In this document: positions 26,087-34,667 of the stretch, piece by piece
Layout: each line of letters opens with the position of its first letter
Position numbering within the stretch: position 1 is the stretch's first letter
From: Acetobacter tropicalis
Lineage (GTDB): Bacteria; Pseudomonadota; Alphaproteobacteria; Acetobacterales; Acetobacteraceae
Direction of reading: 5' to 3'
Assembly: GCF_001580915.1 (NCBI RefSeq)
Contig: NZ_LHZQ01000198.1
Location: 1-45,746 of the forward strand
DNA: 45,746 nt
Position numbers and translations under genes: made by a program
Notes under the pieces: model-generated
Seen by the model: only the letters and a program-made list of their open reading frames with translations
The model's database searches: none
What the model was told of the DNA's origin: nothing

Positions 26087-26160
26087 GCACGCGCCCTCGC
26101 TTCGGCCTTATGCTTCCATACAGAGCTGTTGAGACACCCGCCAGACACGCCCGGCATTTT

Positions 26161-27883
26161 TCAGAACGATATGCGGGAATGCAGGCCGAACACCAGTTCA
26201 TCCGCCACTTTATGCCCCGGCCATTTCTGGCTTTCCAGCCCGCCGGAGGGGTTGAAAACATACTGGAAATCCGGCTGGAGCACGAACCATGGCTGGACCT
26301 CGGCCTGATAGGTGAGTTCCATATGGTTTTCCGTTCCGGGCGCATGCTGGCCCAGTGCGCGGTAATAGGCCCGCGCGCCGGAGCTGGCACGGCCAAGCCC
26401 CCAGCCAAGCCCCAGAGTATCATTCTCCCTGCCCGCAAAAGGTGCTTTGAGGTTCACCCCGGCATCCACCGCGTAACTGATCATGTTGCGGTCTCCCCCA
26501 TTGCCGGTGGCGCGGGCAAAAACGCCCAGCGAGGTGGGTGATTTACGGTACGGGCGCCAGACCATCTGGTCCACAATGCCGTACAGCAGCCAGTTGCCCC
26601 GCACCATGCGCGGCTGTGTGACCTCACCTCGCGCATAGGCTGCGCCCAGAGACTGACCCTGCACATCATGCCGCCAATCGGGAAAGCGGGCGGTATCATA
26701 ATAACCGCCCAGTTTGTACACACCGGGCAGGCCGTGGCCGCTGCGTTTCCGGTTGGGGTGGTCCTCATCCGGTTCCGGGTTCAGGGCGTATTGCACCTCT
26801 CCAATCAGCAAAGCGCCGGTGTTCATGTTGAAGCGGCAGCCGCAGGCATCATTGGTGGTCTGGCTGGTGGCGTCATGCACGTTGCCCTGCCCCTGATTCT
26901 GCACGGTAAAGGAGTTCCACTGGTTTCCCGGCGGGTTATCATCCGCTGCGGCAAACATCAGCGTCACGTTTTCCGCTGGCCGATAGCGCAGCCTTATGGC
27001 GGGCGAGGCCAGAGGCCAGAGGCCAGGATGGCCCCCCGGCATACAGGTTGGATGAAGGCCCCATGGGCCAACTGAAATTGGCGTTCAGATACAATGCGCC
27101 ATAGGTGGTGATAAGAAACTCGGTATCCAGATCCTGCTGGCCGATCTTGATATCCAGCGTGTCATCCCAGAAGGCCTGCTCATACCACAGTTCAAACAGA
27201 CGGGTGGAGCGGTCAGCCTCGATGCCGCTTACGGGATTATAGGTGTTCAGGTGATCCTGCGTGATGGAACGCCCATGGATCTGCAACGCGCTTACGTTGA
27301 ACACAGCATCCTTCAGGCCGATCATCTTCTCCAGATCAACCGTAAGGGTGGGCATGGTTACACCATTGAAGGATGGGCCGGTGCCGGGGCCGCGTTGCCC
27401 TGCGCCGGGCACGCCGCCTGTCAGGTTGCCCCACAATTCATCCACTTCCTGCAGATCGAATGTGACACCATACCGGGCCAGCCAAGGGCGCAGCCCGCCC
27501 ATCCGGCCCAGCAGGTTATCATCCATGTCGGAATCCGTGTCGGTAATCTGGTCATTATCCGTATCGGGCGGTGTGGGTGGCGGCGTAGGCACGGCGTGCT
27601 TGCCCCGGCCAATACGCGGGTGCGTGGCCTTGCCAGGCGCCATGCCCACACCACGCTGCGCGCCGGGCTGGCGGCGCATGCGGGTGGAAGCTGGCCCGAT
27701 GCGCTGCACCATAGGCCCGGAATCCCCCAGCCATTCCTGATCAAGCTGAACCTGAGACGGATCAACCGGCTGCGCCAACGCCTGTGGGACCGAGACAAAC
27801 AGCGTACTTCCCAACAGGCAGACACCCACGACCGATTTGCAGCCCGCCTTACCCGTACGCCCGAAATATCTGTCTGCCGCCAC
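26161..27883 (-). pseudogene. oprB: OprB-family carbohydrate-selective porin, frameshifted by a 7-bp repeat unit
   Basis: Two overlapping frames together make one OprB porin. The 5' part starts at GTG 27881-27883 (TAGGGA upstream) with a signal peptide ending PQALA. A Pro/Asp-rich linker follows (PTPPPTPPDTDNDQITDTDSDMDDN), then the OprB body: GVTFDLQEVDELWGNLTGG, FNGVTMPTLTVDLEKMIGLK, SALQIHGRSI and WPMGPSSNLYAGGP. The 3' part continues with PLASPAIRLRYRPAENVT, FAAADDNPPG and an outer-membrane C-terminus ending in Phe. They separate at 27005-27025, where a 7-base unit is present three times; with two copies the reading is PSWPLASPAIR in one frame. The porin is therefore off in this sequence, by slippage, mutation or sequence error. 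OprB porins admit sugars through the outer membrane. It is divergent from the efflux operon. Confidence 0.88.
27005..27025. repeat. 7-bp tandem repeat x3 in oprB
   Basis: Three exact copies of GAGGCCA (plus strand; TGGCCTC in the coding strand). Removing one copy restores the porin reading frame. Confidence 0.9.
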
Positions 27884-28064
27884 TCTTATCCCTACCGCTG
27901 CCTGTGCCCGGCGGTACTCTACTGCACTTTGCCTTGCCTGTCTTAACGCAGAAGGACGGGGGCTGTTCAGCTTCCTGTCAGGTTGGCGGGGTATGCCTGC
28001 CCTGTTGCTTAACCCGCCACAATGGCGGGAAGGCTGCATTTGCTGAGTGAGGTTCAACCCGGAC

Positions 28065-29711
28065 ATGAGGCTTTCTGCCTGTTGCTCTGCCCTTATGGTC
28101 TCCGTGCCGCTGGTGTGTGTGCCCTTGCAGAACGGGCGGGCACAGGCTCCTTCCCACACAAGCTGGCAGGCGCATACCACACATGCGTTCAACACAACCA
28201 ACGCTGAGCCTGCGCTGGCGGAGGAGAGCGGGCATGCTGGTGGGGCTTTGCCTTTTCCCTCCGCACTGGCGCTGGCATGGCGGCTGGACCCCAACCGCAA
28301 TGAACTGACCGTAAACCGCAGAACGGCGGAATCCCGTGCCAAAGCAGCAGGGTCATGGTTTGCGGGGGGGCCGATTGTGTCTGGCTCCTACTTTGATGAC
28401 CATTTTATTGGCAGCAATGAAGGCTACACGACCTATCAGGGGGAAGTGAGCGTGCCGCTCTGGCTGCCGGGGCAAGGCAGCGCCACGCGATCCGTGGCGC
28501 AGGCGGAAGCTGAGGGGGCGGAAAAACAGGCCTCCGTGGCCCATATGGCGCTGGCCGTGCGCCTGCTGGACGCCACAGCCGCCGCCCTGCTGGCCCAGAA
28601 ACGCGTGGCCACCACCGCCGCCTTCCATACCGCCGCCAGCCGGATCAGCGCCGATGTGGCGCATGCCGCCCGCCTGGGGGAAATGACGCAGGCAGACCAG
28701 CAGATGGCGGATGCCACACGGGACACCGCACGGACCGATTACGCCATGGCGCAGGAAGAAGCCCAGAACGCGGCCGCAGCCCTTGAAGCCCTGCTGGGCA
28801 CCCCGGAAATACCGGACATTCTGGCCTATACCGCAACGGAAAGTGCTGCCCTGCGGCTGGCCAACACCAACGCCGTAGAAGAAAATGACCCCCGCGTGCA
28901 GGCAGCCACCAAGGAGCGGGACGCCGCCCGCGCCGCCATGCAGCTTGCCCGCCGCTCCTTCATGCCCAACCCGGAACTGGGGGTTGGGGGTATTCATGAA
29001 AAACAGTACGGCAGCCCGTGGGACAACCGCGTAGGCGTGAACTTTACCATGCCCCTGCCCAGCGCCGTGCATAGCGCGCCGTTGCTGGCGGCGGCACGCA
29101 ACCGGCAGGCAGCAGCGGACAGGCAGGATATTCTGGCCCGCCGGATGGTGCGGCAGGAAGTGGCGCAGGCACGCGCCCGCCTGCAAGCCACGCTCGCTGG
29201 CCTGAAAAGCGCTCGTGCCGCCGCGCAGGCGCTGGAAAACCGGGCCACCCTGCTGGAACGCTCCTGGCGGCTGAAGGAAACCCCACTGGATGAAACCATC
29301 CGTGCCCGGCAGGCGGCCTATACCGCCGCCATGGCGCGGGATAGAGCAGAAATTCTCTGGCACGCCGCCATTGTCCGCGCCCTGATTGCCACGGGTGATC
29401 TGCCGGGGTTGGCGTACGCAAGCGCCACACAGCACCACCTTTCGACCATTGGCGGGGCCATGCCACAGCAGGCAGGTTGGTCCGCGCAAACTTCTGGTGC
29501 TGGTGCTGGTGCTGGTGCTGGTGCTGGTGCTGGTGCTGGTGCTGGTGCTGGTGCTGGTGCTGGTGCTGGTGCTGGTGAAAATGATCTCTACGGGGCGGAA
29601 AACGCAAGTGGCGTGACGGAAGCTGCGGGCAGCGCCACCCAGCGCAACGGTGGGCTGCGTATTCCCGCTTCTCTGGACACGCCGCAGCCTGATGATGCCG
29701 CCGCCCCATGA
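28065..29711 (+). CDS. outer membrane factor of a heavy-metal RND efflux system (CzcC-like), with (Gly-Ala)n tail
   Basis: A TolC-fold outer-membrane channel protein, first gene of a CzcCBA-type unit. From ATG 28065 it has 548 residues and a signal peptide (MRLSACCSALMVSVPLVCVPLQNGRAQA). Long Ala-rich helical stretches typical of OMFs follow (AAFHTAASRISADVAHAARLGEMTQADQQMADATRD; RRSFMPNPELGVGGIHEKQYG; NRQAAADRQDILARRMVRQEVAQARARLQATL). The usual fold ends near residue 440. After it comes a C-terminal tail with a pure Gly-Ala run at about 478-504, encoded by a 6-bp tandem repeat, then ENDLYGAENASG and a polar end. A GTG at 28047 is an alternative start. The adaptor gene lies about 330 bases downstream. 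Confidence 0.82.
   Translation: MRLSACCSALMVSVPLVCVPLQNGRAQAPSHTSWQAHTTHAFNTTNAEPALAEESGHAGGALPFPSALALAWRLDPNRNELTVNRRTAESRAKAAGSWFAGGPIVSGSYFDDHFIGSNEGYTTYQGEVSVPLWLPGQGSATRSVAQAEAEGAEKQASVAHMALAVRLLDATAAALLAQKRVATTAAFHTAASRISADVAHAARLGEMTQADQQMADATRDTARTDYAMAQEEAQNAAAALEALLGTPEIPDILAYTATESAALRLANTNAVEENDPRVQAATKERDAARAAMQLARRSFMPNPELGVGGIHEKQYGSPWDNRVGVNFTMPLPSAVHSAPLLAAARNRQAAADRQDILARRMVRQEVAQARARLQATLAGLKSARAAAQALENRATLLERSWRLKETPLDETIRARQAAYTAAMARDRAEILWHAAIVRALIATGDLPGLAYASATQHHLSTIGGAMPQQAGWSAQTSGAGAGAGAGAGAGAGAGAGAGAGAGAGENDLYGAENASGVTEAAGSATQRNGGLRIPASLDTPQPDDAAAP
29494..29577 (+). repeat. hexanucleotide repeat (CTGGTG)14 encoding Gly-Ala
   Basis: Fourteen perfect copies in frame with the outer membrane factor gene, giving an uninterrupted Gly-Ala run. 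Copy-number changes would alter length without breaking the frame. Confidence 0.95.
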
Positions 29712-30042
29712 GTGTTTTCCGTCTGACAATGCCCAACCGGTTCGGCACGATGTGCGGCACACCAGTTCTCATCTTTTCGCCAACGCCAACCTGCTGCCGC
29801 ACGGTTCCGCGCTTTTTCCATGAACACGGGTTTTTCTGATGTGTGCTTTTCCCCTCGGTGTTTTTCCACTTTTCCGAAGCGGAGCAACGGGCAGACTGTC
29901 AGAAGGCCGCACCCCTGACGTTGTTCAACCCGTATGCATTGGCGTCTTGCGTCTTGCACGCCTGTCTTCCTTACGTAACCTACTGCTGCGAGGAAGCGTG
30001 TTGCCAGAAAGAAAGCCAGACCCAACAGACGGAACAGGCTGG
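29712..30042. other. region between outer membrane factor and adaptor genes
   Basis: No separate gene is seen. The adaptor frame is open from 29839, so part of this could be its 5' end, but the signal peptide argues for a start near 30001-30043. No terminator is visible, so one transcript may cover both genes. Confidence 0.4.
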
Positions 30043-31275
30043 ATGCGTTCTGTTTGTGCCGCCGCCCTGTGCGCCACAGTGTGGCTTGTCGCCCCCATGC
30101 CTGCCCATGCTGAAGATGCTCCCACCGCATCAGGCGGAAGCCAAGCCACGCCCAACGCACCCACTGCAACGGAAGATGCCGCCCAAAAACCGCTGACACT
30201 CTCTGCCGAGGCTGTCCGGAATGAGGGAATACGCTGTGTTGCCGCTATGCCCGGTACGCTGGCCCATATGCTGCCTGCCATGGCGCGGGTGGTGCCGGAT
30301 ACTACGCATACGGTTGCCATTCATCCGGCGGGCAGCGGCAAAGTTCTCTCCATTGCTGTATTGCCAGGGCAACCCGTGCGAAAAGGGCAGGCGCTGCTCC
30401 AGTATCAAAACCATGCGCTGCACATTGCCCGTTTGCAGGAAACCCAGACCCGCACGGCGCTGGTGGCCGCTCTGGCTGCACAGAAGGAAGCTGCTGAAGC
30501 CTATGGCCGCGCCCGTGCGCTGGCAGGCACCACCGTTTCCGCCGGAGAAAGCCAGAGGCGGCAGGCTGCCCTGCAACTTGCGCGGGAGAACGTGGCGGCA
30601 CGGCAGGCGGAACTTGGTGTGCTGGAACACAGGTTTCAGGAAGAATATACCTCCGCTACAGAAGAACATGCGGCACAAGATGAGACATCCACCCTGGTGG
30701 CGCCATTTGATGGCACAGTCACCAGCCTGAACGCAGCCATTGCCGCAGATGTGGACCCCACCCTTGTGCTGTTGACGGTCAGTGATACCCAGCATGTCTG
30801 GATTGTGTCCGATGTTGCCCCGCAGGATGCAGCCCTACTGGCCACAGGGGGCGTTCAGCACACGCTTCTGCCCGCCCAGGACGGAAGCGAGCCGCCGCCA
30901 GCCCTGATCTCCCGTATGGAAACCATTGATACCGGCACAGACCCCGCAACCGGGCTGGTACGGGTGCTCAGCCGTGTGCCGAACACCAACTCCACGCTCC
31001 GGCCCGGCATGGTGCTGAACAGCCTGCTGCAAACCACCCAGCAGGCCAGTGGGCTTGTTGTCCCGGCCGAGGCCGTACAGACCCTTGATGGTCAGGACAC
31101 GGTTTTTGTCAAAACAGCCGAAGGGACATTTCGCCCCACGCCGGTAACGCTTGGCATGGAAGAAAACGGGCAGGCCCTTATACGCTCCGGCCTGAAGGCG
31201 GGGGATCAGGTGGTCACCCACGGCAGCATTGCCCTGAAAGGCATGGTGGTTCTGGCTGGCATGGATGCGGACTGA
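30043..31275 (+). CDS. periplasmic adaptor (membrane fusion protein) of RND metal efflux, CzcB-like
   Basis: This subunit bridges the inner-membrane pump and the outer-membrane factor. From ATG 30043 it has 410 residues and a signal peptide (MRSVCAAALCATVWLVAPMPAHA). The lipoyl-like half-motifs are IHPAGSGKVLSIAVLPGQPVRKGQALLQY before and TLVAPFDGTVTSLNAAIAADVDPTLVLLTVSD after a coiled-coil helical hairpin (AALAAQKEAAEAYGRARALAG ... RQAELGVLEHRF). The beta-barrel part and the C-terminal VVPAEAVQTLDGQDTVFV and SGLKAGDQVVTHGSIALKG blocks are typical of CusB/CzcB proteins. TTG 30001 with GAGGAAG upstream is an alternative start. The pump gene overlaps its 3' end by 11 bases. Confidence 0.88.
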   Translation: MRSVCAAALCATVWLVAPMPAHAEDAPTASGGSQATPNAPTATEDAAQKPLTLSAEAVRNEGIRCVAAMPGTLAHMLPAMARVVPDTTHTVAIHPAGSGKVLSIAVLPGQPVRKGQALLQYQNHALHIARLQETQTRTALVAALAAQKEAAEAYGRARALAGTTVSAGESQRRQAALQLARENVAARQAELGVLEHRFQEEYTSATEEHAAQDETSTLVAPFDGTVTSLNAAIAADVDPTLVLLTVSDTQHVWIVSDVAPQDAALLATGGVQHTLLPAQDGSEPPPALISRMETIDTGTDPATGLVRVLSRVPNTNSTLRPGMVLNSLLQTTQQASGLVVPAEAVQTLDGQDTVFVKTAEGTFRPTPVTLGMEENGQALIRSGLKAGDQVVTHGSIALKGMVVLAGMDAD

Positions 31276-34200
31276 TACTGTGAAAAATCTGTTTCATAGC
31301 CTATTGAAAGCCCGTTTCCTGCTTTTGATCCTTCTGGTGCTGATTCTGGCTGGTGGCATTGGCGCAACGCTTGGCCTGCCGGTGGAAGCCGTGCCCGATA
31401 TTTCCCCCCAACAGGTGCTGGTAACCTCCATCGCCCCCGGCCTGGCCACGGAGGAAGTTGAAAAGCTGATTACCTTCCCGGTGGAAAGCAGCATGGCGGG
31501 TATTCCGGGCATCAAGGATTTACGGTCAGTTTCTCGCTCTGGCGTGTCTGTTGTTTATGTGCAGTTTGACGATGGCACAGACATCAATCTGGACCGCACC
31601 CGTGTAAGTGAACGCATGACGCAAGCCCGTGCGCTGATAAGCATGCCCAACGTGACCCTGAACATGGGGCCACTGACCACGGGCCTTGGCGAGATTTTTC
31701 AGTTTGAACTGAAAGGGCGTGGTTATTCCCTGATGGATCTCAACCGTATCCTGACATGGACAGTCGCACCCCAGATCAAACTTGTGCCCGGCGTTGTGGA
31801 TGTAAACATTGGTGGCGGCGCTGAGGAAACATGGGCCGTAACGCTGGACCCCGCCCGTCTGCTGGCGTATGGGCTTTCCGTTGGAGATGTTTACAAGGCG
31901 ATTGAGAGCAGCAACGCGGCCTCTGGCGGCGGGTGGATTGAACACCATGCCGAACAGCAGATTGTGGTGGGCCGTGGGCTTTTACGCACGCTGGATGATT
32001 TTGGAGCCATTGCCGTTAAAACCAATACGGGTGGCGCGCCCATCCGCCTGCGGGATCTGGGCCGGATCAACCCGCAGCCCCGTACCCGGCTGGGCGCAGT
32101 CACCCGTGACGGAAAAGGCGAAATTGTTACAGGCATTGTAATGATGGAGCGCGGCGCGAGTTCCGGCGCAACCTTACGCGCGTTGAACACTGCGCTACCC
32201 GGCATTATCCACTCCCTGCCCGCCGGGGTGACACTGGAACCGTTTTACAGCCGCGCCTCCCTCACCCACCGCACCATTGCCACCGTAAAGGAAAATCTGG
32301 CTCTGGGGGCAACGCTGGTGGTGATTGTGCTGCTGGCGGTATTGGGCAACCTGCGGGTGGCGCTGCTGATTGCCTCAGTCATTCCATTTGCGCTGCTGTG
32401 CGCCATGACAGGCATGCGGCTATTTGGTATTTCCGCCAATCTGCTGAGCCTTGGCGCCATTGATTTCGGCATGATTGTGGATAGCTCCCTTGTGGTGGTG
32501 GAGCATATTCTCAGCCGCCGCCAGCGTGAGGGGCATGTTCCGTTTGCTGATCTTGTGGTGTCCGCCACGCGGGAGGTTGCGCGGCCTGTCAGCTTTGCCA
32601 TTCTGGTGATCATCATGGTGTATCTGCCGGTGCTGACACTGGAAGATATTGAAGGCCACATGTTCCGCCCCATGGCGCAAACGGTGATCATGGCGCTGGC
32701 GGCCTCGCTTTTATACTGTCTGCTGTGGGTGCCACTTTTGAGCACTCTGGTTCTCTCCCGCATATCCGTTCCAGCGGAAACGGTGCTTATCCGCCGCCTG
32801 CGCGCCCGATACCACCCCCTTTTGCGCCGCTGTCTGCGCAGGCCACGGCTGGTAACGGGCCTGATGCTGGGCACCTGTGGCGCGGCCGCCATTATGGCGT
32901 GGCATCTGGGCAGCGAGTTTGTACCCCAACTGGAAGAAGGCGCGCTGGTGGTGCACAGCCTGCGCCTGCCCAGCCTCTCCCTTCCAGCCGCATTGGAAAG
33001 TGTGCAACAGGAAGAGCGTATTTTAAAAAGCTTTCCGGAAGTCAAAACCGTTATAAGCAACACGGGGGCAGCCGCCATCCCGACTGACCCCATGGGCCAG
33101 AACGAGACAGACACTTTTGTTCTGTTAAAAGAGCATTTTGCGGGCCGAAGCCAAGCTGCATTGGTGGACGCCATGAACACCCGTCTGCAACAGGCTCTGC
33201 CAGATGCCCTGTATTCCTGGACGCAACCCGTGCAGATGCGCATGGATGATCTGCTCTCTGGCGTACGTACACAGATTGCTGTTTCCATTTATGGGGAAGA
33301 TCTGCGCACGCTCTCCCATCTTGGCGAGCTGGTGGTCAAAGCCATGCAGGGCGTACGCGGCGCTGCGGATGTTATGGCCGGGGATGAAGGGAGTGTTCCT
33401 TTTGTGCAGGTTCTCATCAACAGGGAAAACGCCGCCCGCCTGAACGTGCGCGAGCAGGATATTCTGGACATGGTGGAAGCCATAGGCGGGCATATTGGCC
33501 GTCCTGTTACGCAGGGCAACGCCATGATCGCCACGCAGGTGCGGCTCGCCTCTACGGCAACCGGCTCTCTGGATGCTATAAAGGCGCTCAGACTCCGGCG
33601 GGTAGATGGAAAAGGGGATGTCCTGCTCTCACAGGTTGCGGATATTGTGCTGAAGGATGGTCCGCCGCGCATCAGCCGGGATGCCATTCACCGCCGCATG
33701 GTGGTGGAAGCCAATGTGCGCGGGCGGGATCTGGCCTCCTTTGTTGCGGAGGCACAGGCAACGGTCAAACGGATTGTTCCGCTGCCCCGTGGTTACACCA
33801 TTCAGTGGGATGGTCAGTTCAGGAATCTGGAATCTGCCTCCAAAAAGCTGGCGGTGGTGGTGCCCATTTCTCTGGCGCTGATCTTCATTCTGCTGGTAGC
33901 GGCCCTTGGCTCCGCACGTTTGGCGGCTCTAGTGTTCTGCAACCTGCCCGTGGCGGCCTCTGGCGGTATTTTTGCGCTGGTGCTGCGGGGCCTGCCGTTC
34001 AGTATTTCCGCAGGCATTGGCTTTATTGCACTGTTTGGCGTGGCGGTGCTGAATGGTGTGGTGCTGATCAGCACGGCGGAGGCCATTCGCCGCCGGGGTA
34101 TCGGCCCTGCCCGTGCAGCCCTGACCGCTGCGCATGAACGCTTCCGCCCGGTTATGGCCACCGCCCTTGTGGCGAGCCTTGGCTTCTTCCCCATGGCGTT

Positions 34201-34372
34201 TTCTGCCTCCGCCGGGGCGGAGGTGGAGCGGCCACTGGCCAGTGTGGTTATTGGCGGGTTGGTTTCCTCCACAATGCTGACCCTGCTGGTACTGCCTCTG
34301 CTTTATGCCCGGTTTGGTCCTGCGGCAGAGAAAACGAGAGCGAAAGAAGGATATTCTGTCGATACTGTGTGA
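31265..34372 (+). CDS. heavy-metal-efflux RND pump, CzcA-like
   Basis: The inner-membrane proton/cation antiporter of the system, 1035 residues as usual for HME-RND. It has 12 expected membrane segments and two large periplasmic loops. The TM4 motif DFGMIVDSSLVVVEH (D400, D406, E413) corresponds to the CzcA proton-relay residues D402, D408 and E415. The DFG form fits the divalent-cation pumps (Zn/Co/Cd/Ni) rather than CusA, which has a different sequence there. Other HME marks are GLPVEAVPDISPQQVLV near the N-terminus, DGTDINLDRTRVSERM and PLASVVIGGLVSSTMLTLLVLPLLY. ATG 31265 overlaps the adaptor gene; GTG 31280 is an alternative. The exported ion cannot be read from the sequence. Confidence 0.93.
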   Translation: MRTDTVKNLFHSLLKARFLLLILLVLILAGGIGATLGLPVEAVPDISPQQVLVTSIAPGLATEEVEKLITFPVESSMAGIPGIKDLRSVSRSGVSVVYVQFDDGTDINLDRTRVSERMTQARALISMPNVTLNMGPLTTGLGEIFQFELKGRGYSLMDLNRILTWTVAPQIKLVPGVVDVNIGGGAEETWAVTLDPARLLAYGLSVGDVYKAIESSNAASGGGWIEHHAEQQIVVGRGLLRTLDDFGAIAVKTNTGGAPIRLRDLGRINPQPRTRLGAVTRDGKGEIVTGIVMMERGASSGATLRALNTALPGIIHSLPAGVTLEPFYSRASLTHRTIATVKENLALGATLVVIVLLAVLGNLRVALLIASVIPFALLCAMTGMRLFGISANLLSLGAIDFGMIVDSSLVVVEHILSRRQREGHVPFADLVVSATREVARPVSFAILVIIMVYLPVLTLEDIEGHMFRPMAQTVIMALAASLLYCLLWVPLLSTLVLSRISVPAETVLIRRLRARYHPLLRRCLRRPRLVTGLMLGTCGAAAIMAWHLGSEFVPQLEEGALVVHSLRLPSLSLPAALESVQQEERILKSFPEVKTVISNTGAAAIPTDPMGQNETDTFVLLKEHFAGRSQAALVDAMNTRLQQALPDALYSWTQPVQMRMDDLLSGVRTQIAVSIYGEDLRTLSHLGELVVKAMQGVRGAADVMAGDEGSVPFVQVLINRENAARLNVREQDILDMVEAIGGHIGRPVTQGNAMIATQVRLASTATGSLDAIKALRLRRVDGKGDVLLSQVADIVLKDGPPRISRDAIHRRMVVEANVRGRDLASFVAEAQATVKRIVPLPRGYTIQWDGQFRNLESASKKLAVVVPISLALIFILLVAALGSARLAALVFCNLPVAASGGIFALVLRGLPFSISAGIGFIALFGVAVLNGVVLISTAEAIRRRGIGPARAALTAAHERFRPVMATALVASLGFFPMAFSASAGAEVERPLASVVIGGLVSSTMLTLLVLPLLYARFGPAAEKTRAKEGYSVDTV

Positions 34373-34436
34373 CGTTTCCTCAAATGCGTTTCAGGTTTTT
34401 GCAAAAAAATGAAGTTCATAAAACCTAATCTGCACA

Positions 34437-34473
34437 TGGAAGCTTTTTTGTCGCGGTATCAGATAAGCTTCCA
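34437..34473. terminator. inverted repeat after the pump gene
   Basis: TGGAAGCTT (34437-34445) and AAGCTTCCA (34465-34473) form a 9-bp stem with a 19-base loop containing a T run, in the 295-base gap after the pump gene. It is a weak terminator candidate. Nothing else is recognised in this gap. Confidence 0.35.
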
Positions 34474-34667
34474 AATTGGCGCAGGATCACCCGAAAGCCC
34501 GCAAAAAACGGCCCGACAAGCCTGCGGAAGACCGATGTGAACATGCCGGTGAGACGACACAGGCAGCCCGGAAGCAGGAAGGGGAATAAGCGGCCACCAG
34601 CTTTACGGAAAGGCGGAATATTCTATACTCCGTTGGCCACTTCCTCTTTCCATGCTGCACCGGATCA

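Noticed and set aside
32245-33288. 347-codon minus-strand frame antisense to the RND pump gene
   Set aside because: It is the usual GC-driven shadow of a real gene; Arg/Ser-rich, with no motifs.
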